Positions 26,433-35,758 of a DNA stretch of 48,544 bases are shown here, piece by piece. Both the position numbers and the translations under genes were made by a program. The DNA is taken from assembly GCF_001625655.1 (NCBI RefSeq), contig NZ_AUYB01000120.1:1-48544 (forward strand), in the 5' to 3' direction. The notes beneath the pieces were generated by a model. It was not told the origin of the DNA and did not search any database. It saw nothing but the letters and a program-made list of their open reading frames with translations. The DNA is from Pseudoalteromonas luteoviolacea DSM 6061. Lineage in GTDB: Bacteria > Pseudomonadota > Gammaproteobacteria > Enterobacterales > Alteromonadaceae. Position 1 is the first letter of the stretch. The number at the start of each line of letters is the position of its first letter.

Positions 26433-27452
26433 TTATAAATGCGGTTTTAATATTTCGTAAAAGGCTTCTATATGGTCATCTCGATCATTGAGCGCAGGAA
26501 TGTAGTCGTAGCGTTTACCTCCAGCTTCAATGAAGTACTCTTTGTTCTCTTCCTCTAACTCTTCGAGTGTTTCCAAACAGTCAGCGCTGAAAGCTGGGCT
26601 CAAAATCGCCACATGTTCAGTGCCATCTTTTGCAAGCTCTTTTAAAGTGAAATCTGTATATGGTTTTAGCCATTCAGCTTTGCCAAATCGGCTCTGAAAA
26701 GTAGTAAGCACTTTCTCTTTGTCCAAACCTAACCTTGAGACCACCGCATTAGTTGTTAAGTGGCAAAAGCAGTGATAAGGGTCGCCATTTAACAAAAATT
26801 GTTTTGGCGTGCCGTGGTAAGAAAACAAGATCTTATCCGGCATAGGGTTGTTTTCAAGGTAGTCGCTTACCGAGTTTGACAATGACTCAATGTATTTTGG
26901 TTGATCGTGATAACCATTTAGAAAATGAAGTTGTGGTACCCAGCGCCATTTGGTTAAAACTCGTGATACTGCGTCAAATGTTGAGCCTGTGGTTGCGCTT
27001 GAATATTGAGGGTACAGGGGAAGGACAACAATGTTTGTGATCCCTTTTTCGCGTAATTGTTCTAAGCCAGATTCAATAGAAGGGTTGCCATAACGCATAG
27101 CCATCACAATCTCGACATTTTCATGACCTTTTTTTTCAATTAGCTTTTGTAATTTATCACATTGCTTTTTAGTGATGTTAATAAGGGGAGAGCCATCTTC
27201 GGTCCATATACTCTTATATGCTTGCGCTGATTTGCTTGGCCTTACTCTTAAAATTATTCCATGGAGTATAATCATCCATAGCACTCTTGGGATCTCGACG
27301 ATTCTAGGATCGGATAAAAACTCTCGTAGATATATTCTTAGCGCGGGTGTTGTCGCATCATCAGGACTTCCCAAATTTGTAACCAAAACTCCAACTTTAT
27401 TGTTGAATCGATTTTCATGTGGGTTATCTGTAATTGCTGAAAATCTGGACAC
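26433..27452 (-). CDS. hemH: Ferrochelatase
   Basis: 339 residues, full length. Inserts ferrous iron into protoporphyrin IX, the last step of protoheme synthesis. Diagnostic stretches: VGVLVTNLGSPD, WTEDGSPL, MAMRYGNPSI, VLPLYPQYSSATTGS, the metal-binding His in LFSYHGTP, TFQSRFGKAEWL, and the catalytic Glu region LSPAFSADCLETLEELEEEN. The GTG start at 27450-27452 has AAGGAG six to seven bases upstream. Single gene with its own terminator, convergent with the GGDEF-EAL gene and divergent from the chemoreceptor gene. Confidence 0.97.
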   Translation of the reverse strand: MSRFSAITDNPHENRFNNKVGVLVTNLGSPDDATTPALRIYLREFLSDPRIVEIPRVLWMIILHGIILRVRPSKSAQAYKSIWTEDGSPLINITKKQCDKLQKLIEKKGHENVEIVMAMRYGNPSIESGLEQLREKGITNIVVLPLYPQYSSATTGSTFDAVSRVLTKWRWVPQLHFLNGYHDQPKYIESLSNSVSDYLENNPMPDKILFSYHGTPKQFLLNGDPYHCFCHLTTNAVVSRLGLDKEKVLTTFQSRFGKAEWLKPYTDFTLKELAKDGTEHVAILSPAFSADCLETLEELEEENKEYFIEAGGKRYDYIPALNDRDDHIEAFYEILKPHL

Positions 27453-27678
27453 TTAGCGCTCCTTGGTGGCTTTTTATAACGTAGATATTTTACATCAAAC
27501 AGAATACGTGAAAAATCTATTTTTAGATCTGATTTCGAACATAAATTACTTAAATAGATGGAAAACACGTAAAATCTAAGTAATTTGGTTGAAATTGGTT
27601 GCCTAATTGTCACATAAGACGTATGTTGCGTAGTCCAGCGTCGAGTTTTAATATAATTTGCAGAGAGTTTTAAGTTAA

Positions 27679-29229
27679 ATGCGAGTTAATCAACCAGTTA
27701 CAAATCGTGAACAACGGTTTGCAAAACAAGATAAACTCATTTCAGTTACCGATCTTAGAGGTATTATTACCGACTGTAATGAGCATTTTATTAATGTTAG
27801 TGGCTACTCAAAAGAAGAATTAATAGGCCAACCGCACAACCTTGTGCGACATCCCGACATGCCTGAGTTGGCATTTAAAACCATGTGGTCGCAGCTAAAA
27901 GCTGGCAAACCTTGGATGGGAATGGTTAAAAACCGTTGTAAAAATGGCGACTTTTATTGGGTTAATGCTTATGTTACTCCAATGACCGAGAATGGCCATG
28001 TAGTCGGTTATGAGTCAGTTAGAACATGTCCTAACCGTGAAGATGTGGAAAGGGCAGATGCTCTATATAAAACAGTCCGAACTGGCGGTAAACCAAAACT
28101 TGAACTTCCCAAATTAAGAACTGTATGGCCTCTTGCTGCATTTGCGACTGCATTAGGTTTGTTTTTAACTGGCTACGAAACCGGCGCTTTTTCGTGGTTA
28201 ATGGTCAATAGCATGGCTATTTTTGGTTATAACCGCTATCGAGACAATGAACAGCTAGACCGAATAAATCAGGTATTAAAGCACAGTTTCTGCGATGATG
28301 TTTCTCAAAAAGTTTATTCTCCTTGGCAAGGCAAAATGGCAGAGTTACACGTGAAATTACTTAGTGAACATGCGCATTTGGACACGGTGATAACTAGAAT
28401 AGAGCACGCCTCAAAGCAAGTAACTGGCGGTGCTGAACAAACTACTCAAATGAGCCGCTCGACCACAGAACAATTGACACAACAGCAACAGGAAACGGAG
28501 CTTGTTGCAACTGCTATGAATGAAATGGCAACGACGATTCAAGAAGTATCTCAGAATGTTCAATCAACGTCTTCTGACGCAACTGATGCTTTAGCGCTTG
28601 CTAAAGAAGGAGCTAAAAGCTCTGAAGAGACAAAAGCTTCAATTGCGAATTTGGGCGCGACAGTTGTAGATATTAAAGATTCTGTATTGGGCGTGGCTAG
28701 ACAGACAAACAAAATAGCAGATGCTGCGCAAATCATTGAGCAGATAGCGGAACAGACCAACTTGTTAGCCCTTAATGCTGCAATTGAAGCTGCTCGAGCT
28801 GGTGAGCAGGGTCGAGGGTTTGCTGTTGTAGCAGATGAAGTTAGGCACCTTGCTCAAAGAACACAAGAATCGACAAAGGAAATTCATGCGATTATTGATG
28901 AGTTAACACAAAGTACGCAAGAATCAGAAGTTATTGCTCAGCGTGGTGAAGCTGAATCTCAAGTTGGTATTGAGAAACTGAATGAATCTACACAGAAAAT
29001 TGAGCATATATACACACTTATTGAAACTATGAGCGTCAATAGCATGCAAATTGCAGCTGCTGTAGAAGAACAAGCGACCGTTTCTGAAGATATTAATAAA
29101 CAGGTTGTGAACATTGCGGCGCTTGCAAATACAAGCGTGAACAGCTCTCAGGAGAGCCAAATGATCAGTGAAGAACTTACCCGAGTTGCAAAAGATATGC
29201 ACGAGTTAGTTGTTCGATTCAAAAGATAA
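27679..29229 (+). CDS. Aer-like methyl-accepting chemotaxis protein with N-terminal PAS
   Basis: 516 residues. The N-terminal PAS domain (about 18-125) reads TDLRGIITDCNEHFINVSGYSKEELIGQPHNLVRHPDMP, the pattern of FAD-binding Aer sensors, with PWMGMVKNRCKNGDFYWVNAYVTP. A hydrophobic region at about 148-190 anchors it without a periplasmic domain. The cytoplasmic signalling domain carries the conserved hairpin tip IAEQTNLLALNAAIEAARAG followed by EQGRGFAVVADEVRHLAQRT and ends near residue 516 without a CheR-docking pentapeptide. Expected to steer motility by redox or oxygen state. Transcribed alone, followed by a hairpin. Confidence 0.95.
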   Translation: MRVNQPVTNREQRFAKQDKLISVTDLRGIITDCNEHFINVSGYSKEELIGQPHNLVRHPDMPELAFKTMWSQLKAGKPWMGMVKNRCKNGDFYWVNAYVTPMTENGHVVGYESVRTCPNREDVERADALYKTVRTGGKPKLELPKLRTVWPLAAFATALGLFLTGYETGAFSWLMVNSMAIFGYNRYRDNEQLDRINQVLKHSFCDDVSQKVYSPWQGKMAELHVKLLSEHAHLDTVITRIEHASKQVTGGAEQTTQMSRSTTEQLTQQQQETELVATAMNEMATTIQEVSQNVQSTSSDATDALALAKEGAKSSEETKASIANLGATVVDIKDSVLGVARQTNKIADAAQIIEQIAEQTNLLALNAAIEAARAGEQGRGFAVVADEVRHLAQRTQESTKEIHAIIDELTQSTQESEVIAQRGEAESQVGIEKLNESTQKIEHIYTLIETMSVNSMQIAAAVEEQATVSEDINKQVVNIAALANTSVNSSQESQMISEELTRVAKDMHELVVRFKR

Positions 29230-29231
29230 TC

Positions 29232-29256
29232 GAGACAGGGCCTACGGGCCCTTCTC
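29232..29256 (+). terminator. Hairpin terminator after the chemoreceptor gene
   Basis: GAGA-C-AGGGCC (29232-29242) pairs with GGCCCT-TCTC (29247-29256) around TACG with one bulged C, directly after the stop codon. No long U-run follows. Confidence 0.65.
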
Positions 29257-29362
29257 ATAATAGCTATAAAGAACACATCATACAGTGGTTATGCCTTTTA
29301 ACACTTAGCTTTATCAACTAATTCCAGTCTACTTTTATCGCTGCATTACAAAGTTAGGGGAG

Positions 29363-30571
29363 TTAGAGTTTTCGTTTTAACCCTGACTTAGCTCGCTCTT
29401 TTACATTGGTTTGAATGTATATCTGGTCAGTTGTGGCTATTTTCGAGTGACCCAAATCTTCCGATAAGTGTTTTAGCGGCCTAGTTTGAGCATCATGTGT
29501 CGCGCCTGTATGTCTGAGCCAGTGGCTGGTTGCAGCCTCCAAACTTTCAGACTCTTCACTGAATCCATCTTGCTTAAGTTTTGCAATAGCCAAATCAAAA
29601 CTCTCTTGAACTATGCGCCTTAACTGACGTACATTCATTCCGCCTTGTCCGCGCAGCTTGTGAATGATTGGGTGAGGTTCATCTACTCTAGGTAGTGGGG
29701 TCAATCCGCGAGATGATCTGTAGCGTTTGAGATAATCCACAAAGTCATCACTTAATGTTACATCTCTCAACTTATTGCCTTTACCCATGATTCGTAAAAA
29801 CCAAAAGCCATCTTGGTCTTGCCAAAAATGGCTCATCACAGGGGACCATTGAGGTCGCTCAGAAAGCTCAGAAATTCGCAAGTATAAGCCTTTTAAACAT
29901 GCTAACGTAAACAAATTACGTTCTAGCTTAGGCTGCTCTTCGCAAAGGTCTTTAGTAACGCCAAACACATACTCCCATTGCAAGTCACTGAGAGTATCTG
30001 GCATTTTTATTTGGGATTGTACAACTAAGTAAGGACAATTTTTTTTGACTACAGGCACAAAATTCGCAAAAGACTTTTCTTCTAAAATAGCAAATTTATA
30101 AAAGACATTGAGTGCCGTAAACATTGAAGCAAGCGTTTGTTGGCTAACGCCATTTTCTTTGTAGACAAACGGTCGCCAATTTGGATTCACTTGGCGTATA
30201 CCTTTGTCATTTTTAAATCGCCATTGCACAGAGTTTGCGAGCCAGGCTTTGTCAGGTTCAACTACAAATTCGACATAGGCTTCTATATCATCGCGTTTTA
30301 ATTCAAATACTGACTTTTCTTGGATGAGCCAACTCCACAAATGGAATCTTTCAATCTCATTTCTAAAGCGATTAAAAGTGGCCTCTGATTTACGTCCATA
30401 AACGTATAAAAATTGATATAAAAACTTGAGCTCTTCTAAACACACGCCACTTGCTAGTCGGTTACTATTCAAAAACTCGTTCATCGCTGGATATTCGCTA
30501 TGCAAAGTATCGTCGTCTAAATGAGCAATGAGATACCTAAGCTGTTTTAAAGTGTCGACTAACGGCGTCAT
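29363..30571 (-). CDS. Stand-alone tyrosine recombinase (site-specific integrase)
   Basis: 402 residues. The N-terminal 190 residues form an extended core-binding region; the C-terminal catalytic domain retains all expected residues: Arg in YLRISELSER, Lys in MGKGNKLRDV, His and Arg in HWLRHT, His in LGHSKIATTDQ and the nucleophilic Tyr in QIYIQTN. It should cleave and rejoin DNA through a 3'-phosphotyrosine intermediate. No prophage, integron or transposon gene is adjacent and no attachment-site repeats were seen on either side, so it may be a chromosomally domesticated recombinase. Neighbours in the same direction (YddG-like exporter) are unrelated. Confidence 0.92.
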   Translation of the reverse strand: MTPLVDTLKQLRYLIAHLDDDTLHSEYPAMNEFLNSNRLASGVCLEELKFLYQFLYVYGRKSEATFNRFRNEIERFHLWSWLIQEKSVFELKRDDIEAYVEFVVEPDKAWLANSVQWRFKNDKGIRQVNPNWRPFVYKENGVSQQTLASMFTALNVFYKFAILEEKSFANFVPVVKKNCPYLVVQSQIKMPDTLSDLQWEYVFGVTKDLCEEQPKLERNLFTLACLKGLYLRISELSERPQWSPVMSHFWQDQDGFWFLRIMGKGNKLRDVTLSDDFVDYLKRYRSSRGLTPLPRVDEPHPIIHKLRGQGGMNVRQLRRIVQESFDLAIAKLKQDGFSEESESLEAATSHWLRHTGATHDAQTRPLKHLSEDLGHSKIATTDQIYIQTNVKERAKSGLKRKL

Positions 30572-30616
30572 ATTCTGTCTGTCTAGCGCAATAGTGGTGA
30601 CAAATTATATGTATAT

Positions 30617-31552
30617 TTATTCAGTATTGTCTAGCACAGTTTGTACCTGAGTATTTGATTGATTATATAGGCGAGTAGATTGCCAGCAAAGAAGCGATCC
30701 AAAAGTTACAGATATAACACCAATCCAAAAACCCGATGTGAGTTCGACATTTAGAATAACAGCGGCAAGAATGCCAGAAAAAACTGGCGTGAAATAAGAA
30801 ATGGCTGCGAGTATTATCATATTACCGCTGATAATGGCCTTGTTCCATAAACCGTAGCCTAGGGCCATACCTCCACCTGCTAAAAGCAAAATAAAAACGC
30901 TCTTAAAGGAAAAGTTATATGTAAACCCAGCGTTTAAAAGATACCATTTGCTCCAGAGTGTCAGGGCTGTAAAAATAAAAAATAATGTGACCGCATTTTG
31001 CCCTCCAGACAACGACTTTGTTACATTACAGTAGACAGCCCAAATAATTGCCCCGAAAAAAGCCAATACAAAAGCGATAGGGTTACTACTAACATTAGCA
31101 ACCACGCCATTAAATAAAGTGGTTATATTGTCAGATACAACAAAGCATATGCCGATAAAAGCTAAAAGACATCCAGGAACAAGCAACATAAGATTCGCTT
31201 TGTTTTGTTTGGAAATGATTGCGCCTAATACCGTAAACGCTGGCCAAAGATAATTAACGATGAGCACTTGAGTTGATTGTTCCCTAGAGTTTGAAAACCC
31301 AAGAGAAAGCGACAAGCAAAGCTCATATGAAACAAATAACGCACCGCCTATTAGGATATATTTCTTTGGAAGTTTGTTGATTGTGGGAATGCCTAAAAAT
31401 GAAACTAGAAATATCGCGGAGTAGGTATAAACGAGCGCAGCACCACCGATAGCACCAAAATCTTCACTAACAATACGTACCAAGTGCAGCACGGCGCTCC
31501 AAATGAGTACTGCGACAATTCCATAAATTGTACATCTGTATTGGCTAGGCAA
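30617..31552 (-). CDS. DMT-superfamily exporter, YddG-like (aromatic amino acids)
   Basis: 311 residues with ten predicted helices in two EamA repeats. The stretch SYELCLSLSLGFSNSREQSTQVLIVNYLWPAFTVL closely follows the pattern of YddG, an exporter of aromatic amino acids, and IIWAVYCNVTKSLSGGQNAV and AISYFTPVFSGILAA are typical of that group. There is no ATG near the start; the TTG at 31550-31552 is preceded by GGAG at a seven-base spacing and gives a short cytoplasmic N-terminus. Terminates 45 bp before the recombinase start. Substrate inferred from similarity. Confidence 0.85.
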   Translation of the reverse strand: MPSQYRCTIYGIVAVLIWSAVLHLVRIVSEDFGAIGGAALVYTYSAIFLVSFLGIPTINKLPKKYILIGGALFVSYELCLSLSLGFSNSREQSTQVLIVNYLWPAFTVLGAIISKQNKANLMLLVPGCLLAFIGICFVVSDNITTLFNGVVANVSSNPIAFVLAFFGAIIWAVYCNVTKSLSGGQNAVTLFFIFTALTLWSKWYLLNAGFTYNFSFKSVFILLLAGGGMALGYGLWNKAIISGNMIILAAISYFTPVFSGILAAVILNVELTSGFWIGVISVTFGSLLCWQSTRLYNQSNTQVQTVLDNTE

Positions 31553-31703
31553 TTTTAGGCTCCGCTAAAAAATTGGCAATTATATAGCCTTTATGCGGAG
31601 AAGTATCGCGCTCATTTGAAAAAAAGCATAAATTATATGATTTTCTTATAAGGTTAGGATTCTTTGTTAAACATTCTGATATATCGAAAGTGTCAGTTAA
31701 AAT

Positions 31704-31725
31704 GAGGGGAGTTTAATTCCCCCTC
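31704..31725 (-). terminator. Probable terminator of the lipoprotein gene
   Basis: GAGGGGA and TCCCCCTC form a stem of about seven pairs around a short AT loop, 16 bases beyond the minus-strand stop codon and followed there by ATTTTAAC. Confidence 0.6.
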
Positions 31726-31740
31726 AAGTTTAAGTTACGT

Positions 31741-34164
31741 TTATCTAGCCATATTCCATTTGTTCAATTCGTCTTCTGTCATATAGTGAATATCATCAAA
31801 TGGTGCGGCATCTATGGTGTAAAAATAAAACTCACTTGGCGTTGTATGGTTAATATGTTTGTAAAACTCAATATACATTTCATGCTCAGGATGGTTTCTT
31901 GGCAATTCTGACGCAGATTTGTAGTTACCTTCGGAATCTTGATAACCCCATGCATGTACGCCCAGTTTGGCACCCGCTGCAACCTGTCTCTTTACTCCTG
32001 CAAGAAAGAAATCAACGCCGCCAGAAGCAATATCGCTATTAGAGCGTAGTGCAGTAGTCAAGCCCGAGTCATATATCAGACGAGCAGCTTCTAAATTGGA
32101 AATATCATCCATAGAGCCCGGAACTTGATTCAGAATAATAGTGTTGACTTGAGGGTGCTCACTCAAGAGTTGGTTTACCGTTTTGACAATATTTGACCCG
32201 ATGACACCATTCATCTCAGCCGACTCCCCGTTAATAATTAGGCAGGCTTGTTCATCGTTGTCAGCCGCTGCGCGACACGCATTTACGCTTTTTGCGCCGA
32301 TAACCATTTGCACACTGGACGTATTTAACTCGACAGGTAAAGGAGACCAACGAGGTTCGTAAACATTTAGGCCATTTAAGACTACTCCTTGGTTGTCTGC
32401 AGATTCGGATGCTCTGGCCAATCCAGCTTTACGGTTTTCATCACCAACCTCAAAGATCATAAAGTCACCATCAGGTGACAAGGCTGGTGCGGCGGTTTCT
32501 TCGTTAATCTCTGTCACTACCCATTGGCGTATGCTTTTAGTCTCAAAATCATAATATGACATATCTAAAAAGCTAATTCGTTCGCCGTCAAAATCCCATA
32601 TCGGTTGATCTTTGTTTTCAACTAAAAGAGTTTTTTCGCTACCATCAGCGCGTATGGTATAAACATTGGTATATGAAACATCGTCTTCGTCATAACGCCA
32701 AGTCTGTGTATAGGCTAATATGGGTTCTTTGCCATCCGTTGGTAAAGTAGGGCGCCAATTAATCTCTTCATACCAGAATTGATCAGTAGCGGGTGAAGAT
32801 ACAAGCACATTCATATCTGCTAGGCTTAAGGTTTCGCCGCTGTTCCAGATCTCTTCTGCAATAGCCATTTCAACTATATATAAATCAGTATTAAATTGAG
32901 TAAGGTTCTCGTTGTTGTCACCAATATTTGAATTACCGGACATCACTGATATCGCCAAATACTGATCGTCCGGTGATACCCCTAAAGATCGCACGTCCTG
33001 ACCAAAGTTAGTCAGTTTTGTCAGTTGATTAGTTTCTACATTTACTCTAAAACCTTCCCATGCACTTTGTTCATCGCCTTTGGCACTCGCAAAGTATACG
33101 TATTGCGCGTTCGGGCTCCACGAAACGTATCCTGCGACTGGGTTTGCATTGGCTAAAAGCCGCATTTCTGTGCCATCTGGAGACATCATGTACACATTGC
33201 TTGTGTCTGTATATGCGATTTTATAGTGGGGGTTTTCGGCTACGACTGATTGTAAGATTTCATGACTTGAGTCAACATTTTCTGAAGCCTCAACACCTTC
33301 AATTTTAATTTCAAATCCTTTGTATTGGCCAATAGGTAGTATCTTGGCTAATTGATAGGTGTCGTTGGTTAATATGTTAAAGATTTTTGCATCTTTGTCT
33401 TTTACTTTGTTGCGAGTATTTAATTTCCATTCATTTTGGATTTCCTCGAGACGGCTTGCTTGAGCACCTAGAATTGATGTGAGCCCCCAATAGGTATATT
33501 CTGTAACCATACAACTATAGTCACATGTTTGATCGTCGTAGGTATACCAAGCACCTTCAGGGTAGCGATTTGGAATGACCTCAAAATGGCCACCTCGTGC
33601 AATATCCATCGCATCAGCAATAGCTGTTCCTGCGCGCTCCCCAAATATTTCAGGGTACACTTTAGAATAGCCTACATGTGTAATCAGGTGCAAAACCTCT
33701 TCTAATGTTGCATCAAATCTACCCCCTTGATTTCCAGGAATGGTTTCATCTCCAAACAATGGTTGGTAAGCATCTAGCTGTTCGAGGTCTTTAGCCGCTT
33801 CTTCAAACGCTGATTCAGTTGGTGCCATGAGCAATGTTGCGCCTGAACTGACCATTTGGTCTACTACAAATTGGTTGTCTGGTATTCCATTTCCATCGTT
33901 ATCTAAATACTCAGCCATTACATTTGCTGCATGAAGTACTTTTTCCATTTTTGTAGAAGATGTTGCTCTAATACTGACCCCAAATACATCCACTGTAATC
34001 GGGAAAGCGGAACTGAGTGGTGTTGTGGTTGGTTGAGTTGGGGCGGTTGGGGTTGGCGTCACTTTTGTCGTTGTTGTAGGTGAAGCAGGGGAGCCACCCC
34101 CACATGCACTTAATAAGCTAGAAATTGTTAAAACTAGACACGGAATTTTTTTATCTTTGAGCAT
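31741..34164 (-). CDS. Three-module lipoprotein: unknown N-domain, TolB/WD40-like propeller, ClpP/crotonase-like C-domain
   Basis: 807 residues from the ATG at 34162-34164, preceded by AGGAG; an ATG seven codons upstream is less likely. Lipobox LLSACGGG (Cys21), then a Thr/Pro-rich linker. Residues about 45-290 form a domain with MAEYLDNDGNGIPD and EEVLHLITHVGYS, the latter resembling a metallopeptidase helix but not a classical HExxH. Residues about 300-600 contain propeller repeats: KIAYTDTSNVYMMSPDGTE, GYVSWSPNAQYVYF, SLGVSPDDQYLAIS, APALSPDGDFMIFE. The C-terminal 190 residues (IINGESAEMNG, NTIILNQVPGSMDDI, SDIASGGVDFFLAGVKR, GAKLGVHAWG) resemble a ClpP/crotonase-like serine hydrolase fold with SGG and H as candidate active-site residues. 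Surface or periplasmic. Function unknown. Confidence 0.8.
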   Translation of the reverse strand: MLKDKKIPCLVLTISSLLSACGGGSPASPTTTTKVTPTPTAPTQPTTTPLSSAFPITVDVFGVSIRATSSTKMEKVLHAANVMAEYLDNDGNGIPDNQFVVDQMVSSGATLLMAPTESAFEEAAKDLEQLDAYQPLFGDETIPGNQGGRFDATLEEVLHLITHVGYSKVYPEIFGERAGTAIADAMDIARGGHFEVIPNRYPEGAWYTYDDQTCDYSCMVTEYTYWGLTSILGAQASRLEEIQNEWKLNTRNKVKDKDAKIFNILTNDTYQLAKILPIGQYKGFEIKIEGVEASENVDSSHEILQSVVAENPHYKIAYTDTSNVYMMSPDGTEMRLLANANPVAGYVSWSPNAQYVYFASAKGDEQSAWEGFRVNVETNQLTKLTNFGQDVRSLGVSPDDQYLAISVMSGNSNIGDNNENLTQFNTDLYIVEMAIAEEIWNSGETLSLADMNVLVSSPATDQFWYEEINWRPTLPTDGKEPILAYTQTWRYDEDDVSYTNVYTIRADGSEKTLLVENKDQPIWDFDGERISFLDMSYYDFETKSIRQWVVTEINEETAAPALSPDGDFMIFEVGDENRKAGLARASESADNQGVVLNGLNVYEPRWSPLPVELNTSSVQMVIGAKSVNACRAAADNDEQACLIINGESAEMNGVIGSNIVKTVNQLLSEHPQVNTIILNQVPGSMDDISNLEAARLIYDSGLTTALRSNSDIASGGVDFFLAGVKRQVAAGAKLGVHAWGYQDSEGNYKSASELPRNHPEHEMYIEFYKHINHTTPSEFYFYTIDAAPFDDIHYMTEDELNKWNMAR

Positions 34165-34325
34165 GGTGTTCGCTCCTCTAAGCATTAAAAGGTAATCATC
34201 TTGTTGATGATCATCTTCACCTATTCCAACGCATTAGAGGGTAAGGCAATGTACCGCCATGTCATGTTTTGTAAGCAATTATATTGCTGGTTTTACTGAA
34301 TAAGTGAATTGCTGTTGATTGCCAA

Positions 34326-35678
34326 TCAGTCTTCGTGTGGCAATAGAATTGTCACTTTTAGACCAGAGCACGTTTTATTGTTCTCTAATTGAACGTGACC
34401 ACCTAAACGCTTTACTACTGAGTTGACTATAGCCAGTCCAAGCCCAAAACCGCCAGTTACTTTGTTCCTACTATAATCAAGGCGAGAAAAAGGCATCATC
34501 ACATAATCGAGATGTTCGCTTTTTATACCTGGACCGTCATCTGTCACTGTTAATTCAACTGTATTAGCTTGTCGAGTTAACGAAACTAAAACTGCTGAAT
34601 TTGTATATCTAGATGCATTGGACACTATGTTGTCTATGATTAGTTCAAAGTACAAAGGGAGCCCTTTTAACTTGATATCTGACTCTATAGCGATTTCAAA
34701 GTCAATATTCGGGTTGTGCTCCACAAAAAAATCGACTCTTGCACCGATGGTATTTGATATATCGCATTTTTCAAATACCGCTTCACTGTCAACATTTGAA
34801 ACTTTCGCTAAAGTTAAAATGTTGAGGGATAAGCTCTCCAGTTCGCCAGCATATCGCTTTAATTTTGCATAGGTCACATCATTATTTAAAAAGGTGTGCT
34901 GTCTAGCTAGTATTTCGATTGATAACGACAAGCCATTTAACGGATTTCTGATTTCATGAGACATGGCATAGGACATTACTTTTTGCTCTTCGATCATGTT
35001 TTCTATGTCTTCAGCCATTTTGTTCATAGTTAATGACAAGGAGTAAAGTGGTTCAGGCGATTTGGCGCTGATGCGTGAGCTTAAGTTTCCCTCTCGCCAG
35101 TCTATACTAGCTTGCTCTATGGGCTTGAGCATGCGTTTGAGCCATGCAAGTAGAATCAGTAAAACAATCGCAATAGTCACGACAAAACTAAAGACGAAAG
35201 TTAATTGAAACTGTTCGTTCAGCGCATCCTCCTCTGCAATAAATAAGACTTCTTTTTTTTGGAAATCACTTAACTGGCTAAACTCCTGTTCAAAGTCAAT
35301 TTCTCTGATAATTAAGAGCCTATCTTTTATAATGTCTTCGTGTGCAGAAATATAGATATCCCGTTGGGGGTCATGATAAATTGCAATGCCTTCAATATTG
35401 TCTATGTAGTCAATAGAGTTTAAAAATAGCTTTGCTTGCTGTCCATCAAGTACTTTTGATTTAAGGCCATGCGATTCTATTTGTTGAGACTGAATGGTCT
35501 TATGTTCGAATCTGGAGACAACTTGTTTTACATCCAAAATAAAGGCTTTAATAGCGTAATCTTCTGCAATGTGAGAAAAATACGTAATTGTGAGCATTGA
35601 AACAAAGACAATTGAGCACATAATGCCAAAATAAAAGTGCCAAAATATATGTATACGCTTTTTCAATTTATGCCCCAT
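34326..35678 (-). CDS. Sensor histidine kinase of a second two-component system
   Basis: 450 residues. Membrane helices at about 13-33 and 161-180 bracket a periplasmic sensor of about 125 residues; a HAMP-like segment follows (GNLSSRISAKSPEPLYSLSLTMNKMAEDIENM). Phosphoacceptor box SYAMSHEIRNPLNGLSLSIEIL with His241. ATPase motifs: N box LIIDNIVSNASRYT, G1 VTDDGPGIK, G2 GGFGLGLAIV. Transcribed after the response regulator with an 80-bp gap. The ATG at 35676 has no strong ribosome-binding site. Signal unknown; target genes unknown. Confidence 0.92.
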   Translation of the reverse strand: MGHKLKKRIHIFWHFYFGIMCSIVFVSMLTITYFSHIAEDYAIKAFILDVKQVVSRFEHKTIQSQQIESHGLKSKVLDGQQAKLFLNSIDYIDNIEGIAIYHDPQRDIYISAHEDIIKDRLLIIREIDFEQEFSQLSDFQKKEVLFIAEEDALNEQFQLTFVFSFVVTIAIVLLILLAWLKRMLKPIEQASIDWREGNLSSRISAKSPEPLYSLSLTMNKMAEDIENMIEEQKVMSYAMSHEIRNPLNGLSLSIEILARQHTFLNNDVTYAKLKRYAGELESLSLNILTLAKVSNVDSEAVFEKCDISNTIGARVDFFVEHNPNIDFEIAIESDIKLKGLPLYFELIIDNIVSNASRYTNSAVLVSLTRQANTVELTVTDDGPGIKSEHLDYVMMPFSRLDYSRNKVTGGFGLGLAIVNSVVKRLGGHVQLENNKTCSGLKVTILLPHED

Positions 35679-35758
35679 TAAGTGAAACTAAAGGTAGCTT
35701 AATCCTAAATCTAATTGAGTAAATTAAGGCTTTGTAAGGGTTTGTATTGTCGTGTAAC

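Noticed and set aside
29363..30571. Prophage or integrative element around the tyrosine recombinase
   Set aside because: No phage, plasmid or cargo genes, no tRNA and no flanking direct repeats seen.
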